Source: an uncultured Clostridia bacterium
GTDB lineage: Bacteria; Bacillota; Peptococcia; Peptococcales; Peptococcaceae
Assembly (NCBI GenBank): GCA_944391285.1
Contig: CALXSY010000017.1
Coordinates: 1-40,609, forward strand
Direction of reading: 5' to 3'
DNA length: 40,609 nt
Position 1 is the first letter of the stretch. Each line of letters begins with the position of its first letter. A program made the translations under genes and the position numbers. The notes beneath the pieces are model-generated. The model did no database searches. It saw nothing but the letters and a program-made list of their open reading frames with translations, and was not told where the DNA came from. This document shows, one piece after another, positions 8,066 through 16,428 of this stretch.

Positions 8066-8082
8066 AAAACCGAGGTGAACTT

Positions 8083-8562
8083 ATGCATATTACAATCATT
8101 GCCATCGGCAAATTAAAAGAAAAATATCTCCGTGACGGGATAAACGAATATTTAAAACGCCTGCAAAGCTACGCCAAAGTAGAAATTATTGAGCTTGCGG
8201 ACGAAAAAGAACCTTACAATGCTTCCGCTGCCGAGGAAGAACAGATAAAAATTAAAGAAGGGGAGCGTATCAAAGCTAAAATTAAGCCCGACAGCTATCT
8301 TATTGCTCTGGCTATCGAGGGCAAGCAGTTTACATCGCCTGCTTTAGCCCAAAAACTTGATTTCCTTGCCTCCTCGGGTAACAGCCATTTGACCTTTATT
8401 ATCGGCGGGTCATTGGGTTTAAGTGACGAAATTTTAAAAAGCGCTGATTTACTGCTGTCTTTTTCGGAGCTAACTTTTCCCCATCAGCTGATGCGCTTAA
8501 TTTTATTGGAACAGATTTACCGCTCGTTCCGCATCATCAAAGGCGAGCCTTATCATAAATAG
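8083..8562 (+). CDS. rlmH: 23S rRNA pseudouridine(1915) N3-methyltransferase RlmH
   Basis: The 159-residue SPOUT methyltransferase modifies pseudouridine 1915 in helix 69 of 23S rRNA. It matches the family end to end: [20 protein letters not shown] at the start, the SAM-binding trefoil-knot [10 protein letters not shown], and the C-terminal [20 protein letters not shown] with GEPYHK. AGGTG lies upstream. rlmH (orfX) is usually close to the chromosome origin in Firmicutes and is the SCCmec integration gene in staphylococci; no inserted element is seen at its 3' end here. Confidence 0.97.
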   Translation: MHITIIAIGKLKEKYLRDGINEYLKRLQSYAKVEIIELADEKEPYNASAAEEEQIKIKEGERIKAKIKPDSYLIALAIEGKQFTSPALAQKLDFLASSGNSHLTFIIGGSLGLSDEILKSADLLLSFSELTFPHQLMRLILLEQIYRSFRIIKGEPYHK

Positions 8563-8624
8563 CTTGCTGAAACTCAATTTGACAGCAGAAAATTTTTGTT
8601 TTTCCATGTCTATAAGGAGAATAT

Positions 8625-9161
8625 ATGAAAAGTTTAATCATTTACGGCAGCCAATATGGCTCCGCCCAACATTATGCGGCAAAATTCGCTCAAACAACAA
8701 ACATTCCTATAATGAACTACAAAAATGTGCGCTCTTTAGCTGATTATCAACTGATAATCTATTTTGGCGCATTATATGCCGGTGGCGTAATGGGCTTGAA
8801 AAAAACCGCTTCGAGCTTTCCTAAAAACGCTAAAATAATCATTGCAACCGTCGGTATCGCTGATGTAAACAATAAAGAAAACACTGCTAATATTAAAGGT
8901 TCTTTAAGCAAGCAAGTCACTCCGGAAATTTTTAAAAACGCACAACTTTTTTATTTGAGAGGCGCTCTTGACTACCAAAAACTGAATTTTAAACATAAAA
9001 CAATGATGACCTTATTATATCACAAGCTCAAAAAATGCCCTGAAGAAGAATTAAGCGCTGAGGATAAAGAATTAATTGCGTCCTTTAATAAAAAGGTTGA
9101 TTTTATTGATTACAATTCGTTAAAACCTATTGCTGAAGTCCTTAATTTTCATATTGACTAA
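8625..9161 (+). CDS. Flavodoxin-domain protein (HemG-like)
   Basis: The 178-residue protein begins with the FMN-binding signature MKSLIIYGSQYGSAQHYAAK, followed by a LIIYFGALYAGGVMG segment, as in flavodoxin-domain proteins of the HemG/menaquinol-dependent protoporphyrinogen oxidase group. It probably binds FMN and carries electrons; haem synthesis genes are not nearby, so the HemG reaction is not supported. TAAGGAGAATAT precedes the start. It lies 81 bases upstream of the rubredoxin fusion, a possible redox partner. Confidence 0.8.
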   Translation: MKSLIIYGSQYGSAQHYAAKFAQTTNIPIMNYKNVRSLADYQLIIYFGALYAGGVMGLKKTASSFPKNAKIIIATVGIADVNNKENTANIKGSLSKQVTPEIFKNAQLFYLRGALDYQKLNFKHKTMMTLLYHKLKKCPEEELSAEDKELIASFNKKVDFIDYNSLKPIAEVLNFHID

Positions 9162-9242
9162 TTTAAAATATTTACTGCATGGTTTATGCCGAATAATTTT
9201 GGGGTATAAAAATATTAACATAATTCTTAAGGAGGTTTATCC

Positions 9243-9866
9243 ATGAACAAAAAAGCTCTTTACAATTTAACTTACGGTTTATTTGTCATCGGTGCGGCAA
9301 AGGGTGAGAAAAAAAATGCTTGCGTTATTAATACCGCTATTCAAGTAAGCGGCGAACCGGTGACCTTGTCTGTTGCTGTTTCTAAAAACAACTACACCCA
9401 CGATTTGCTCCTTGAAGGCAAAAAATGCGCTATCAGCGTCTTAGGTGAAAATGTTTCCATGGACACCATTCGCCATTTCGGCTTCCAAAGCGGCAGCGAA
9501 GTGGATAAGCTTGCCCAATTTCCTCACCAAACAGCCCAAAACGGTGCTCCCTATATCACCGACGGCGCAATCTCTTATTTTGCCGGTCATGTTAAACAAA
9601 CCTTAGATATCGGCACTCATACTATTTTTATCATCGAAGTTGACGAAGCGGAAAACATCGGCGAAGATACTCCGATTACCTACGCTTATTATCAAAAGGT
9701 CAAAAAAGGCACTTCCCCGAAAAATGCTCCCACCTATGATGCTTCTACCGAAAAGAAAGGCTTCCGCTGCAGTGTCTGTGGTCACATCGAAGAAGTTGAC
9801 GAATTGCCTGACGATTTCACCTGCCCTGTCTGCAAACAGCCCCGAAGCGTTTTTGTCAAACTTTAA
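9243..9866 (+). CDS. Flavin reductase-rubredoxin fusion (Hrb-type)
   Basis: Residues 1-155 form a flavin reductase-like FMN domain (DIM6/NTAB type: GLFVIGAAKGEKKNACVINTA split motif, then TLSVAVSKNNYTHDLL). Residues 173-207 form a rubredoxin with two knuckles, CSVC (176-179) and CPVC (194-197). This is the layout of high-molecular-weight rubredoxin (Hrb) of Moorella and related anaerobes, which passes NAD(P)H electrons to flavodiiron proteins that reduce NO or O2. No flavodiiron gene is in the window. GGAGG precedes the ATG and a terminator follows, so it is a single transcription unit or pairs with the flavodoxin. Confidence 0.9.
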   Translation: MNKKALYNLTYGLFVIGAAKGEKKNACVINTAIQVSGEPVTLSVAVSKNNYTHDLLLEGKKCAISVLGENVSMDTIRHFGFQSGSEVDKLAQFPHQTAQNGAPYITDGAISYFAGHVKQTLDIGTHTIFIIEVDEAENIGEDTPITYAYYQKVKKGTSPKNAPTYDASTEKKGFRCSVCGHIEEVDELPDDFTCPVCKQPRSVFVKL

Positions 9867-9875
9867 TAAAGCTAG

Positions 9876-9899
9876 CGCACCTTTTTTAGGTGCGTTTTT
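9876..9899 (+). terminator. Terminator after the rubredoxin fusion
   Basis: CGCACCT / AGGTGCG (9876-9882 with 9888-9894) with a T5 loop and a following TTTTTC tract. The convergent tadA stop lies inside the loop, so the hairpin is shared space for both genes. Confidence 0.8.
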
Positions 9900-10353
9900 C
9901 TTTTTGACGCAGTCTGGCAAAAAATTCCTGCATCAATCCACTGCACTCTTCTTGGGCTATAGGTCCTTTAATAAGCACATTGTGCTCAAAGGAAGGAAAC
10001 TGCAATAAATTAAGCAGGGTTCCTGCCGAGCCGAAGCGATATTCATCAGCGCCGTAAACCACCTTTTTAATGCGGGCGTTGATTAAAGCTCCGGCGCACA
10101 TGGGGCACGGCTCCATAGTGACATAAAGCACGCAATCATCCAACCGCCAGGTGCCTTTTTTGACTCCTGCTTCTCTCAAGGCGATAATTTCCGCATGAGC
10201 CGTAGGGTCATTGGTGCTTTCGCACAAATTATGCCCTCGACCGATGATTTCCCCTTTTTCGTCAACTACCACGGCGCCGATAGGCACTTCCCCTGAGCGG
10301 GCGGCTTTTTTTGCCTCAATGATAGCTTCATTTAAATAATTTAAATCGTCCAT
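9886..10353 (-). CDS. tadA: tRNA-specific adenosine deaminase TadA
   Basis: The 155-residue zinc deaminase converts A34 to inosine in tRNA-Arg(ACG). It has the catalytic HAE (His53, Glu55) and the PCPMC zinc ligands (Cys83, Cys86), with the ARIKKVVYGADEYRFGSAGT loop characteristic of TadA rather than other CDA-fold enzymes. The start at 10353 is preferred over 10386 because GAGGGG lies 5 bases before it. Its 3' end overlaps the terminator hairpin of the convergent gene. Confidence 0.95.
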   Translation of the reverse strand: MDDLNYLNEAIIEAKKAARSGEVPIGAVVVDEKGEIIGRGHNLCESTNDPTAHAEIIALREAGVKKGTWRLDDCVLYVTMEPCPMCAGALINARIKKVVYGADEYRFGSAGTLLNLLQFPSFEHNVLIKGPIAQEECSGLMQEFFARLRQKEKRT

Positions 10354-10374
10354 TTTATCCCCTCGCTTTGTTTG

Positions 10375-10403
10375 ATTATAGCACAAAGATTGGCAAAATA
10401 AAA
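10375..10403 (-). promoter_or_regulatory. Probable promoter of tadA
   Basis: On the minus strand a TGC-extended TATAAT (10375-10380) is 17 bases from a weak TTTTAT (10398-10403), about 22 bases upstream of the tadA start. Confidence 0.5.
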
Positions 10404-10448
10404 GGTTAATTTATTTCTAATCTTGCGCAAAATTTTCGCTAAAACTGC

Positions 10449-10477
10449 TTGAAAAATGCCCTTTGGTTTGTTATAAT
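10449..10477 (+). promoter_or_regulatory. Promoter of the IMP dehydrogenase gene
   Basis: TTGAAA (10449-10454), 17-base spacer, TATAAT (10472-10477). Transcription would start near 10484, which also rules out the upstream in-frame start at 10463. Confidence 0.75.
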
Positions 10478-10522
10478 GTTATATTACTACATACACTTAA
10501 TTTTATAAAGGAGACTGAAAAA

Positions 10523-12034
10523 ATGGCTTACATTTACGACGAACCATCCCATACTTTTAATGAATACCTGCTCATCCCCGGTTATACTTCCGCTGAATGC
10601 ACCCCCGATAAGGTTTCATTAAAAACCCCCTTGGTTAAATTCAAAAAAGGTGAAGAATGTCCTTTATCTATCAATATCCCTTTAGTCAGCGCTATCATGC
10701 AATCAGTATCCAATGACACTATGGCCATCGCTTTAGCTAAAGAAGGCGGCATTTCCTTTATCTACGGTTCCCAATCCATCGCCGACGAAGCCGCTATGGT
10801 TAGAAGAGTTAAAAAGCACAAAGCCGGCTATGTTACCAGCGATTCCAATATCCGTCCCGATCAAACCTTAGGCGATATTTTAGCTTTAAAAGAAAAAACC
10901 GGTCATTCCACCGTCGCTGTCACCAATGACGGCAGTGCCAACGGCAAATTATTAGGCATTGTCACCAGCCGTGACTATCGCCCCAGCCGCATGAGCTTGG
11001 ATTTAAAGGTCAGCGAATTTATGACTCCCTTTGAAAAATTGGTTGTAGCTCACGAAGGCACTACCTTAAAGGAAGCCAACGACATCATTTGGGACAATAA
11101 ATTAAACTCTCTGCCCATCATCGACGACAACGACCACCTTTTATATTTTGTTTTCCGCAAGGACTATGATTCCCGCAAAGCTAACCCCAATGAATTATTG
11201 GACGCCAACAAGCGCTACATGGTTGGTGCCGGCATCAATACCCGGGATTACGAAGAAAGAGTTCCGGCATTGGTTGAAGCCGGAGCCGACGTGCTTTGCA
11301 TCGACTCCTCCGAAGGCTACACCGAATGGCAGAAACGCACCTTAGACTTTATCCGGAAAAAATACGGCGACAGCGTTAAGGTAGGTGCCGGCAATGTTGT
11401 TGACCGCGAAGGTTTCCGTTTCTTAGCCGAAGCCGGTGCGGATTTCATTAAAGTAGGTATCGGCGGCGGTTCGATCTGCATCACCCGTGAGCAAAAAGGT
11501 ATCGGCCGCGGACAGGCTACCGCAGTAATCGAGGTTGCCAAAGCCAGAGATGAATACTTCGAAGAAACCGGCATTTATATTCCCATTTGCTCCGACGGCG
11601 GTATTGTACATGATTATCATATGACCTTAGCTTTGGCTATGGGTTCCGACTTTATCATGCTGGGTCGTTATTTCTCCCGTTTTGATGAGAGCCCGACCAA
11701 CAAGGTTAAAATCAACGGCAGCTATATGAAGGAATATTGGGGTGAAGGTTCTGCCCGCGCCCGCAACTGGCAGCGTTATGACATGGGCGGCGAAGGCAAG
11801 CTGTCCTTTGAAGAAGGCGTTGACTCCTATGTCCCTTATGCTGGTGCTTTAAAGGACAATGTTCAGCTTTCCTTAGCCAAGGTTAAATCCACCATGTGCA
11901 ACTGCGGGGTGCTGAATATCCCGGATTTGCAGAAAAACGCCAAAATTACCTTGGTTTCCTCCACCAGTATTATTGAGGGCGGTGCTCACGACGTCTTATT
12001 GAAAGACCAATCCACTTCCCCCAGCAGAGCTTAA
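10523..12034 (+). CDS. guaB: IMP dehydrogenase, Tritrichomonas-like class
   Basis: The 503-residue enzyme oxidises IMP to XMP with NAD+, the first committed step to GMP. A beta-barrel is interrupted by two CBS motifs (about 100-220). The active-site loop [19 protein letters not shown] carries Cys319, the mobile flap has NWQRY with Arg418, and [10 protein letters not shown] lies near the end. Residue numbers and sequence follow the protozoan Tritrichomonas foetus enzyme, including Lys310 and Glu431, positions tied there to mycophenolate resistance. AAGGAG lies 9 bases before the ATG at 10523. A rhodanese-like gene follows 34 bases downstream. Confidence 0.96.
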   Translation: MAYIYDEPSHTFNEYLLIPGYTSAECTPDKVSLKTPLVKFKKGEECPLSINIPLVSAIMQSVSNDTMAIALAKEGGISFIYGSQSIADEAAMVRRVKKHKAGYVTSDSNIRPDQTLGDILALKEKTGHSTVAVTNDGSANGKLLGIVTSRDYRPSRMSLDLKVSEFMTPFEKLVVAHEGTTLKEANDIIWDNKLNSLPIIDDNDHLLYFVFRKDYDSRKANPNELLDANKRYMVGAGINTRDYEERVPALVEAGADVLCIDSSEGYTEWQKRTLDFIRKKYGDSVKVGAGNVVDREGFRFLAEAGADFIKVGIGGGSICITREQKGIGRGQATAVIEVAKARDEYFEETGIYIPICSDGGIVHDYHMTLALAMGSDFIMLGRYFSRFDESPTNKVKINGSYMKEYWGEGSARARNWQRYDMGGEGKLSFEEGVDSYVPYAGALKDNVQLSLAKVKSTMCNCGVLNIPDLQKNAKITLVSSTSIIEGGAHDVLLKDQSTSPSRA

Positions 12035-12068
12035 TCCTGCGATATATTTAATTGATTGAGGTGTATTT

Positions 12069-12530
12069 ATGAACAACGAAATAATTATGAATTTCGTCCT
12101 GCCGGCAGTGCTGGTAATCGGTTTTGCCTTTTACATGTTTCGCCCGAAAAAGTCTAAAATAGAACGGGACATGGGCGATGTAGTTTATCATTATCTGGCG
12201 CCGAAGGATGCTGAGGAAAAATTAAAAGAAGAAGATATTTTGCTTATCGATGTGCGAAATGCTGATTACTATGCAAAATCCCACTTAAAAGGCAGCATCA
12301 ACTTCCCTTATGCGGAGATTCATCATACTGCCCGCAAGCGCATTCCCAATAAAAAAGCCAATATCGTCGTTTATGATAATGACAACGGGAATATTTCCAA
12401 AGTAGCCTGCCGGGAATTTTATTCCTTAGGCTACAAAAATGTCTGCGATATCGGTTCAATGAATGCGTTTAGATCTTACATTGAAACTCCTCCCAAAGAA
12501 GACGAGGCAGAAAATAAAGAAGCTAAATAA
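12069..12530 (+). CDS. Membrane-anchored rhodanese-like protein lacking the catalytic Cys
   Basis: The 153-residue protein has one N-terminal membrane segment (about 7-24) and a cytoplasmic rhodanese fold: LLIDVRNADYYAKSHLKGSINFP (here LLIDVRNADYYAKSH and GSINFPYAEI) and GYKNVCDIGSMNAF. At the active-site loop, where active members read Y-C-x-x-G-x-x-S, this protein reads YDNDNGNIS (Asp103). The catalytic cysteine is therefore absent; the nearest Cys114 is in the next helix. Sulfur-transferase activity is doubtful and a binding or scaffold role is more likely. It is probably co-transcribed with guaB and ends at a strong terminator. Confidence 0.8.
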   Translation: MNNEIIMNFVLPAVLVIGFAFYMFRPKKSKIERDMGDVVYHYLAPKDAEEKLKEEDILLIDVRNADYYAKSHLKGSINFPYAEIHHTARKRIPNKKANIVVYDNDNGNISKVACREFYSLGYKNVCDIGSMNAFRSYIETPPKEDEAENKEAK

Positions 12531-12534
12531 ACTA

Positions 12535-12560
12535 AACTCCGCTTAAAGCGGAGTTTTTTC
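12535..12560 (+). terminator. Terminator after the rhodanese-like gene
   Basis: AACTCCGC / GCGGAGTT stem (12535-12542 with 12548-12555), loop TTAAA-like, followed by TTTTTT. Confidence 0.88.
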
Positions 12561-12564
12561 ATAC

Positions 12565-12588
12565 AAAAAACCGCTCCCTGCGGAGCGG
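12565..12588 (-). terminator. Terminator of the pyrophosphatase gene
   Basis: CCGCTCC / GGAGCGG stem (12571-12577 with 12582-12588) followed on the minus strand by TTTTTTGTAT, just past the ppa stop at 12595. Confidence 0.85.
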
Positions 12589-12594
12589 AATGTT

Positions 12595-13128
12595 TTATTT
12601 GCCGAAAGTTTCGTCATAATGAGCCATGCAGCTTTTGATAATTTTTACTGCATCGTCATGACCCAAAACTTCTTTAACTACGGTTGTTTTGCCTTCTAAG
12701 TTTTTGTAAACAGCAAAGAAATGGGAGATTTCTTTAAAGATATGCTCCGGTAAATCTTTGATGTCTTTATAGCCATTGTAGAATGGGTCTTTTACCGGTA
12801 CTGCGATAACTTTTTCGTCCATGTCGCCGTCATCTTCCATAGTGAGCACACCGATAGGAGTGCAGCGTACCAAGCTGTTGGGGTCTAAGATTTCCGAGCA
12901 GAGTACCAAGACATCCAACGGATCTTTATCATCGCCGTAAGTACGGGGAATAAAGCCATAGTTAGCCGGATACTGGGTAGAGGTATGCAAAATGCGGTCT
13001 AAGATGATCATGCCGGTTTCTTTGTCTAATTCGTATTTCTTTTTGCTGCCTTTGGAGATTTCGATGACCGCAACGAAATCCTCCGGAGTAATGCGTTTGG
13101 GGTCAATATCGTGCCAGATATTTGCCAT
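12595..13128 (-). CDS. ppa: Inorganic pyrophosphatase, family I
   Basis: The 177-residue cytoplasmic enzyme hydrolyses pyrophosphate to phosphate and drives biosynthetic reactions forward. Family I signature YGDDKDPLDVLVL with its metal-binding aspartates, the YPANYGFIPRTY segment, and DDGDMDEKVIAV are all present. I chose the start at 13128 because AAAGGA lies 8 bases upstream; the ATG at 13137 overlaps that site. Only 16 bases separate it from the upstream lipoprotein gene on the same strand, so the two are probably co-transcribed. Confidence 0.95.
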   Translation of the reverse strand: MANIWHDIDPKRITPEDFVAVIEISKGSKKKYELDKETGMIILDRILHTSTQYPANYGFIPRTYGDDKDPLDVLVLCSEILDPNSLVRCTPIGVLTMEDDGDMDEKVIAVPVKDPFYNGYKDIKDLPEHIFKEISHFFAVYKNLEGKTTVVKEVLGHDDAVKIIKSCMAHYDETFGK

Positions 13129-13144
13129 GTTTTTCATCCTTTCT

Positions 13145-15016
13145 TTATTCTATACTAACGCCGTCGGCGCCGTGTGCCATGAACCAATCATATAAATTAG
13201 CGCACAGCACGATAACTTCAGCGGCATTGGCCGTGGCTTCGCTGTCTGTGAAATATCCAGCTAAGTCCTCCGTCAATATCCCTTCCGCCAAAAGCCAATC
13301 TTTATATATCTCAAAATCATTGGCATTTTTAATGCCGATAAAGCTGGCTGCGCTTCGGGCAACCGTGCCAATGATTTGCCGATTGGGCACATTATCATTT
13401 ACTTCGATATAATCCTGCTCAACTCCTGCTTTTTTCAAGACGCCATTTACCATATTTTGATATCTCCAGCGTCCGATAGCTTCATCTAAGTGATAATTAT
13501 TATCATAGCCGCCGTCCAAAAGCCCTAAAGCCCGCAGGGTTTTTACACCCTCATAAGCCCAATGGCTCATGACCTCTTCCGGCAGATAGAAATCTTCCAA
13601 ATAAGCGCCCTGCTCTTTTAAGGTTGTTTGAATATCTGCTACTGCTTCTTCATCGTAGGCTATTTCTCTCACTGACAAATTATTATTCACTGCATAAGCC
13701 GCTGCCACTCCGGCGGCTTGTCCGCAAGCCATGCCTAAAGGAATAACCCGCGCCGAGCCCGCCGCCAATGATTTATAGGAAGCACTGCGTCCGACAACCA
13801 GCATATTTTCTACCTCTAAGGGCACCAGCGAACGGTAAGGCACTGCATAGCGGTCGGGAGAACCGACAACTGTACCGTAGGTTTGGCTGATAGTGGGCTG
13901 CACGTCCACCGGATAGCCGCCGATAGCTATTTTATCCCATTGGTCACGGTTTTCCAAAACATCGTCAATGGTCAGCTGATACTCACCGATGATATGGCGG
14001 CTTTCCCGCACATATAATTGTTCCGCTGTACCGACCAATTCTACATCTTCAAAGCCTTTGCAGGTCTCTCTTAAATAGGGAATGATATATTCCAATTCCT
14101 TTTGTCCTCGAGCGATGGCTTCTGCCTTGCTCTCTTCGTCTAAAACATCAACGCCGAAAATAATCAAAGCATTGACCAAAACATTGCCGTTGTCCTGACG
14201 GGCTAAGTTAAAGCCCCTTAATCTCATCAAACTGTCCTGCGGCTCATAGCCGTAGCCCTCCTCGGTATAGCCCCAAGCCATTTTATCGGTGGCGCCCATA
14301 CCGCCGGAGGTGTTAAAAATTTCGCTTTTCAGCCGCTGCCAGTTTAAATGACGGGATACCTTGCCCCAGTTTACGCCGGAAAGCTCAAAAACCAAGGTCA
14401 CGCCCATCTGGCGGTCTATTTCGCCAATATCCTCACCGCCGAAGGTGTAAGGCACGCCGCTTAAGGCTGCCAGGTCCGCATCGGCAGAGGCATCGATAAT
14501 AGTTTTGCCGTAATACTCTACCTCTTGCCCTTCTTCATTCATGGTGACGCCGATAATGGTCTTGCCGTCCATGATGGGGCTCACCAGCTCGCTGTTTGTC
14601 CGCAGGGTTAAATTTTCCTCCGCTAAGCACATTGCCAAAAAGGCATTTTTTGCTTCAGTAATATCAAAGGCACTGCCGCCGACGGCATCATAAAACTCTC
14701 TGAAGATCCCTTCAACCAGCGATGTCCCGTCTCTGCCCTCGCACATATCGATAAAGTTCAGCTCGCCCAAGGTCATCAGCCCGCCTAAGGCGCTGTCATT
14801 TTCTAATAACAGAGTCTTCATGCCGTTACGGGCAGCGGATACTGCCGCCGCTACGCCCTCGGGCTCTGCCGCATAAACGATAACATCATAATCACTATCT
14901 ACCTGGGCTTCATTTTGAAACACGTTTTCTTCAACTATTTTTATTTCTTCGCCTCCGCAAGCGGTTAATAACAAGGTTAACACCAGAAAAACTGCGATTA
15001 ATTTTTTCACCAGCAA
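13145..15016 (-). CDS. FAD-dependent oxidoreductase lipoprotein with SLH-like C-terminal region
   Basis: The 623-residue precursor starts with a lipoprotein signal peptide (MLVKKL, hydrophobic core, LTAC lipobox, Cys20), so it is exported and anchored outside the membrane. Residues about 43-480 match the FAD_oxidored family: a dinucleotide fold YDVIVYAAEPEGVAAAVSAA, then GGLMTLGELN, IIDASADADLAALSG and SAARVIPLGMACGQAAG-like motifs (PLGMACGQAAGVAAAYA). From about 490 the segment SHWAYEGVKTLRALGLLDGG resembles an S-layer-homology repeat. The substrate is unknown. An extracytoplasmic flavoprotein of this kind often needs cofactor export or flavinylation, which is not visible nearby. Confidence 0.8.
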   Translation of the reverse strand: MLVKKLIAVFLVLTLLLTACGGEEIKIVEENVFQNEAQVDSDYDVIVYAAEPEGVAAAVSAARNGMKTLLLENDSALGGLMTLGELNFIDMCEGRDGTSLVEGIFREFYDAVGGSAFDITEAKNAFLAMCLAEENLTLRTNSELVSPIMDGKTIIGVTMNEEGQEVEYYGKTIIDASADADLAALSGVPYTFGGEDIGEIDRQMGVTLVFELSGVNWGKVSRHLNWQRLKSEIFNTSGGMGATDKMAWGYTEEGYGYEPQDSLMRLRGFNLARQDNGNVLVNALIIFGVDVLDEESKAEAIARGQKELEYIIPYLRETCKGFEDVELVGTAEQLYVRESRHIIGEYQLTIDDVLENRDQWDKIAIGGYPVDVQPTISQTYGTVVGSPDRYAVPYRSLVPLEVENMLVVGRSASYKSLAAGSARVIPLGMACGQAAGVAAAYAVNNNLSVREIAYDEEAVADIQTTLKEQGAYLEDFYLPEEVMSHWAYEGVKTLRALGLLDGGYDNNYHLDEAIGRWRYQNMVNGVLKKAGVEQDYIEVNDNVPNRQIIGTVARSAASFIGIKNANDFEIYKDWLLAEGILTEDLAGYFTDSEATANAAEVIVLCANLYDWFMAHGADGVSIE

Positions 15017-15044
15017 ACCTCCTCATTTTTTCTTTCAGTATAAC

Positions 15045-15073
15045 AGTATAGCAGAAAGAAAAGAAAAAAGCAA
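15045..15073 (-). promoter_or_regulatory. Promoter of the FAD lipoprotein-ppa unit
   Basis: On the minus strand TTGCTT (15068-15073), 17-base spacer and a TGC-extended TATACT (15045-15050), about 29 bases before the lipoprotein start. Confidence 0.65.
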
Positions 15074-15172
15074 ATATTTCTCGCTATTTTTCCGTGGAGA
15101 TAAAGTAAAATTTCTTTCACAAGAAGCAGTTAAATTGTTAACAATAAGCAAAAATTTTGCTTTCAGACTTGT

Positions 15173-15202
15173 CTTTTGAATTAATTTTATATTATAATAT
15201 AT
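15173..15202 (+). promoter_or_regulatory. Possible promoter of the DUF554-to-MscS gene run
   Basis: TTGTCT followed after 18 bases by TATAAT, about 30 bases ahead of the DUF554 start. It is the only promoter-like sequence in the gap before the long plus-strand gene run; coordinates are approximate by a base or two. Confidence 0.5.
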
Positions 15203-15233
15203 GTTTGGAAAGAATTATTTCGAGGTGTATTTT

Positions 15234-15914
15234 ATGTTGGCTGCTTTGGTAAATATGCTCGCCATTTTAATCTGCGGTCTTTTGGGGCTGCTTTTTAAAA
15301 AAGGCTTATCGGTCAAAGCCAAGGATACCGTGATGCAAGGCGTAGGCTTAATGATCGTCATCATCGGCGCTAAAATGGCAGTCGGTGCGGAAAATGACGT
15401 AATAGTCGTGATTTCCTTAGCTTTGGGCGGGCTCATCGGCTCAGCCCTTAAATTGGATGACAAGATGGAAAAGCTGGCCTTTTCTTTAAAAAGGCTTTGC
15501 CGCATTTCCGACAGCTATTTTGTCGACGGCTTCATCAACGCTTCCTTGATTTTCTGCGTAGGAGCGATGGCAATCATCGGTTCCATCGAGGCGGCTTACG
15601 GCAATTATGACGTTATCTTTGTAAAATCGGCTTTAGACGGCATTATCGCCGTAGTTTTAGGCTCAACTATGGGGATCGGCGTCGCTTTTTCCGCTTTGGC
15701 AGTTTTTCTTTATCAGGGAGCCATCACCCTTTTAGCCGATTTGGCAGGAGGCATTTTGACTGATGCCGTCATCAGCTATCTTTCCGCCGCCGGCGGAGTT
15801 TTAATTATCGGCATCGGCTTAAGCACCGCCGAAATCAAAAAATTTAACACTATCAATCTCCTGCCCGGAGTTTTCTTAGCCGCTATCTTAGGCGGAGTTT
15901 TACAAATGTTTTAG
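15234..15914 (+). CDS. DUF554 family membrane protein
   Basis: The 226-residue protein has about seven hydrophobic segments with the glycine-rich repeats of DUF554 (YqgA/YdfK-like), a family of unknown function: AGLLGLLFKKG-like N-terminus, QGVGLMIVIIGAKMA, LALGGLIGSALKLD and an FVDGFINASLIFCVGAMAIIG-like central motif (FVDGFINASLIFCVGAM). The start at 15234 is preferred over 15201 because GAGGTG lies 6 bases upstream. The next gene begins 16 bases after its stop. Confidence 0.88.
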   Translation: MLAALVNMLAILICGLLGLLFKKGLSVKAKDTVMQGVGLMIVIIGAKMAVGAENDVIVVISLALGGLIGSALKLDDKMEKLAFSLKRLCRISDSYFVDGFINASLIFCVGAMAIIGSIEAAYGNYDVIFVKSALDGIIAVVLGSTMGIGVAFSALAVFLYQGAITLLADLAGGILTDAVISYLSAAGGVLIIGIGLSTAEIKKFNTINLLPGVFLAAILGGVLQMF

Positions 15915-15930
15915 CCTGGAGGTATTTTCG

Positions 15931-16428
15931 ATGGATTGGACAGTTCTTAATCAATACAGCATTTTTGCTGCCGCTTTTTTAGCCGTCATTGTCGTTGTTT
16001 TGCTCATTGTTACTTTAAAAGTCAATGCTCGCCTGAAAACTATCGAGCGCCGCTACAGCACTTTAACCCGTGGCTTGGACGGAGCGGACTGGCATGATTT
16101 AATGATCCAATTAGGCGACGATATAGCGGATTTGAAACAAATAACCGCTGAGCACGCTAAATTTTTGCAAGCCTTGGATAGCCGCACGCAAGTGCAGTTT
16201 TGCCATCGGGCAATGCTTCACTATGATGCCTTTGAGCACATCCATGGGCAATTAAGCTTCTCCCTATGCTTATTGGACGAAAATTACGACGGCTTTATTT
16301 TTTCCAATATTCACGGTCGCGAAGATGCCCGCTGCTATTTAAAGGAAGTATCCGTCGGCAAATGCGCACAGTTTTTAAGCACCGAGGAACAAACTGTCCT
16401 CGCTCAAGCCAAAGGAGGCGCACGATGA
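15931..16428 (+). CDS. DUF4446 family protein
   Basis: The 165-residue protein has one N-terminal membrane helix (about 9-30), a short charged coiled region (about 35-75) and a conserved C-terminal domain: HRAMLHYDAFEHIHGQLSFS, LLDENYDGFIFSNIHGRED and a KCAQFLSTEEQ segment. These are the hallmarks of DUF4446, found next to parAB, mscS and rpsF in many Firmicutes. The function is unknown. It overlaps the next gene by ATGA. Confidence 0.9.
   Translation: MDWTVLNQYSIFAAAFLAVIVVVLLIVTLKVNARLKTIERRYSTLTRGLDGADWHDLMIQLGDDIADLKQITAEHAKFLQALDSRTQVQFCHRAMLHYDAFEHIHGQLSFSLCLLDENYDGFIFSNIHGREDARCYLKEVSVGKCAQFLSTEEQTVLAQAKGGAR

Noticed and set aside
7342-8082. Fluoride riboswitch for crcB
   Set aside because: crcB overlaps the upstream gene, and no fluoride-riboswitch-like fold was seen in the short gap before that gene.
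16266-16424. N-terminal extension of the HI0933-like flavoprotein
   Set aside because: It lies inside the DUF4446 gene in another frame; the Rossmann fold begins exactly at the ATG at 16425, which has a good ribosome site.
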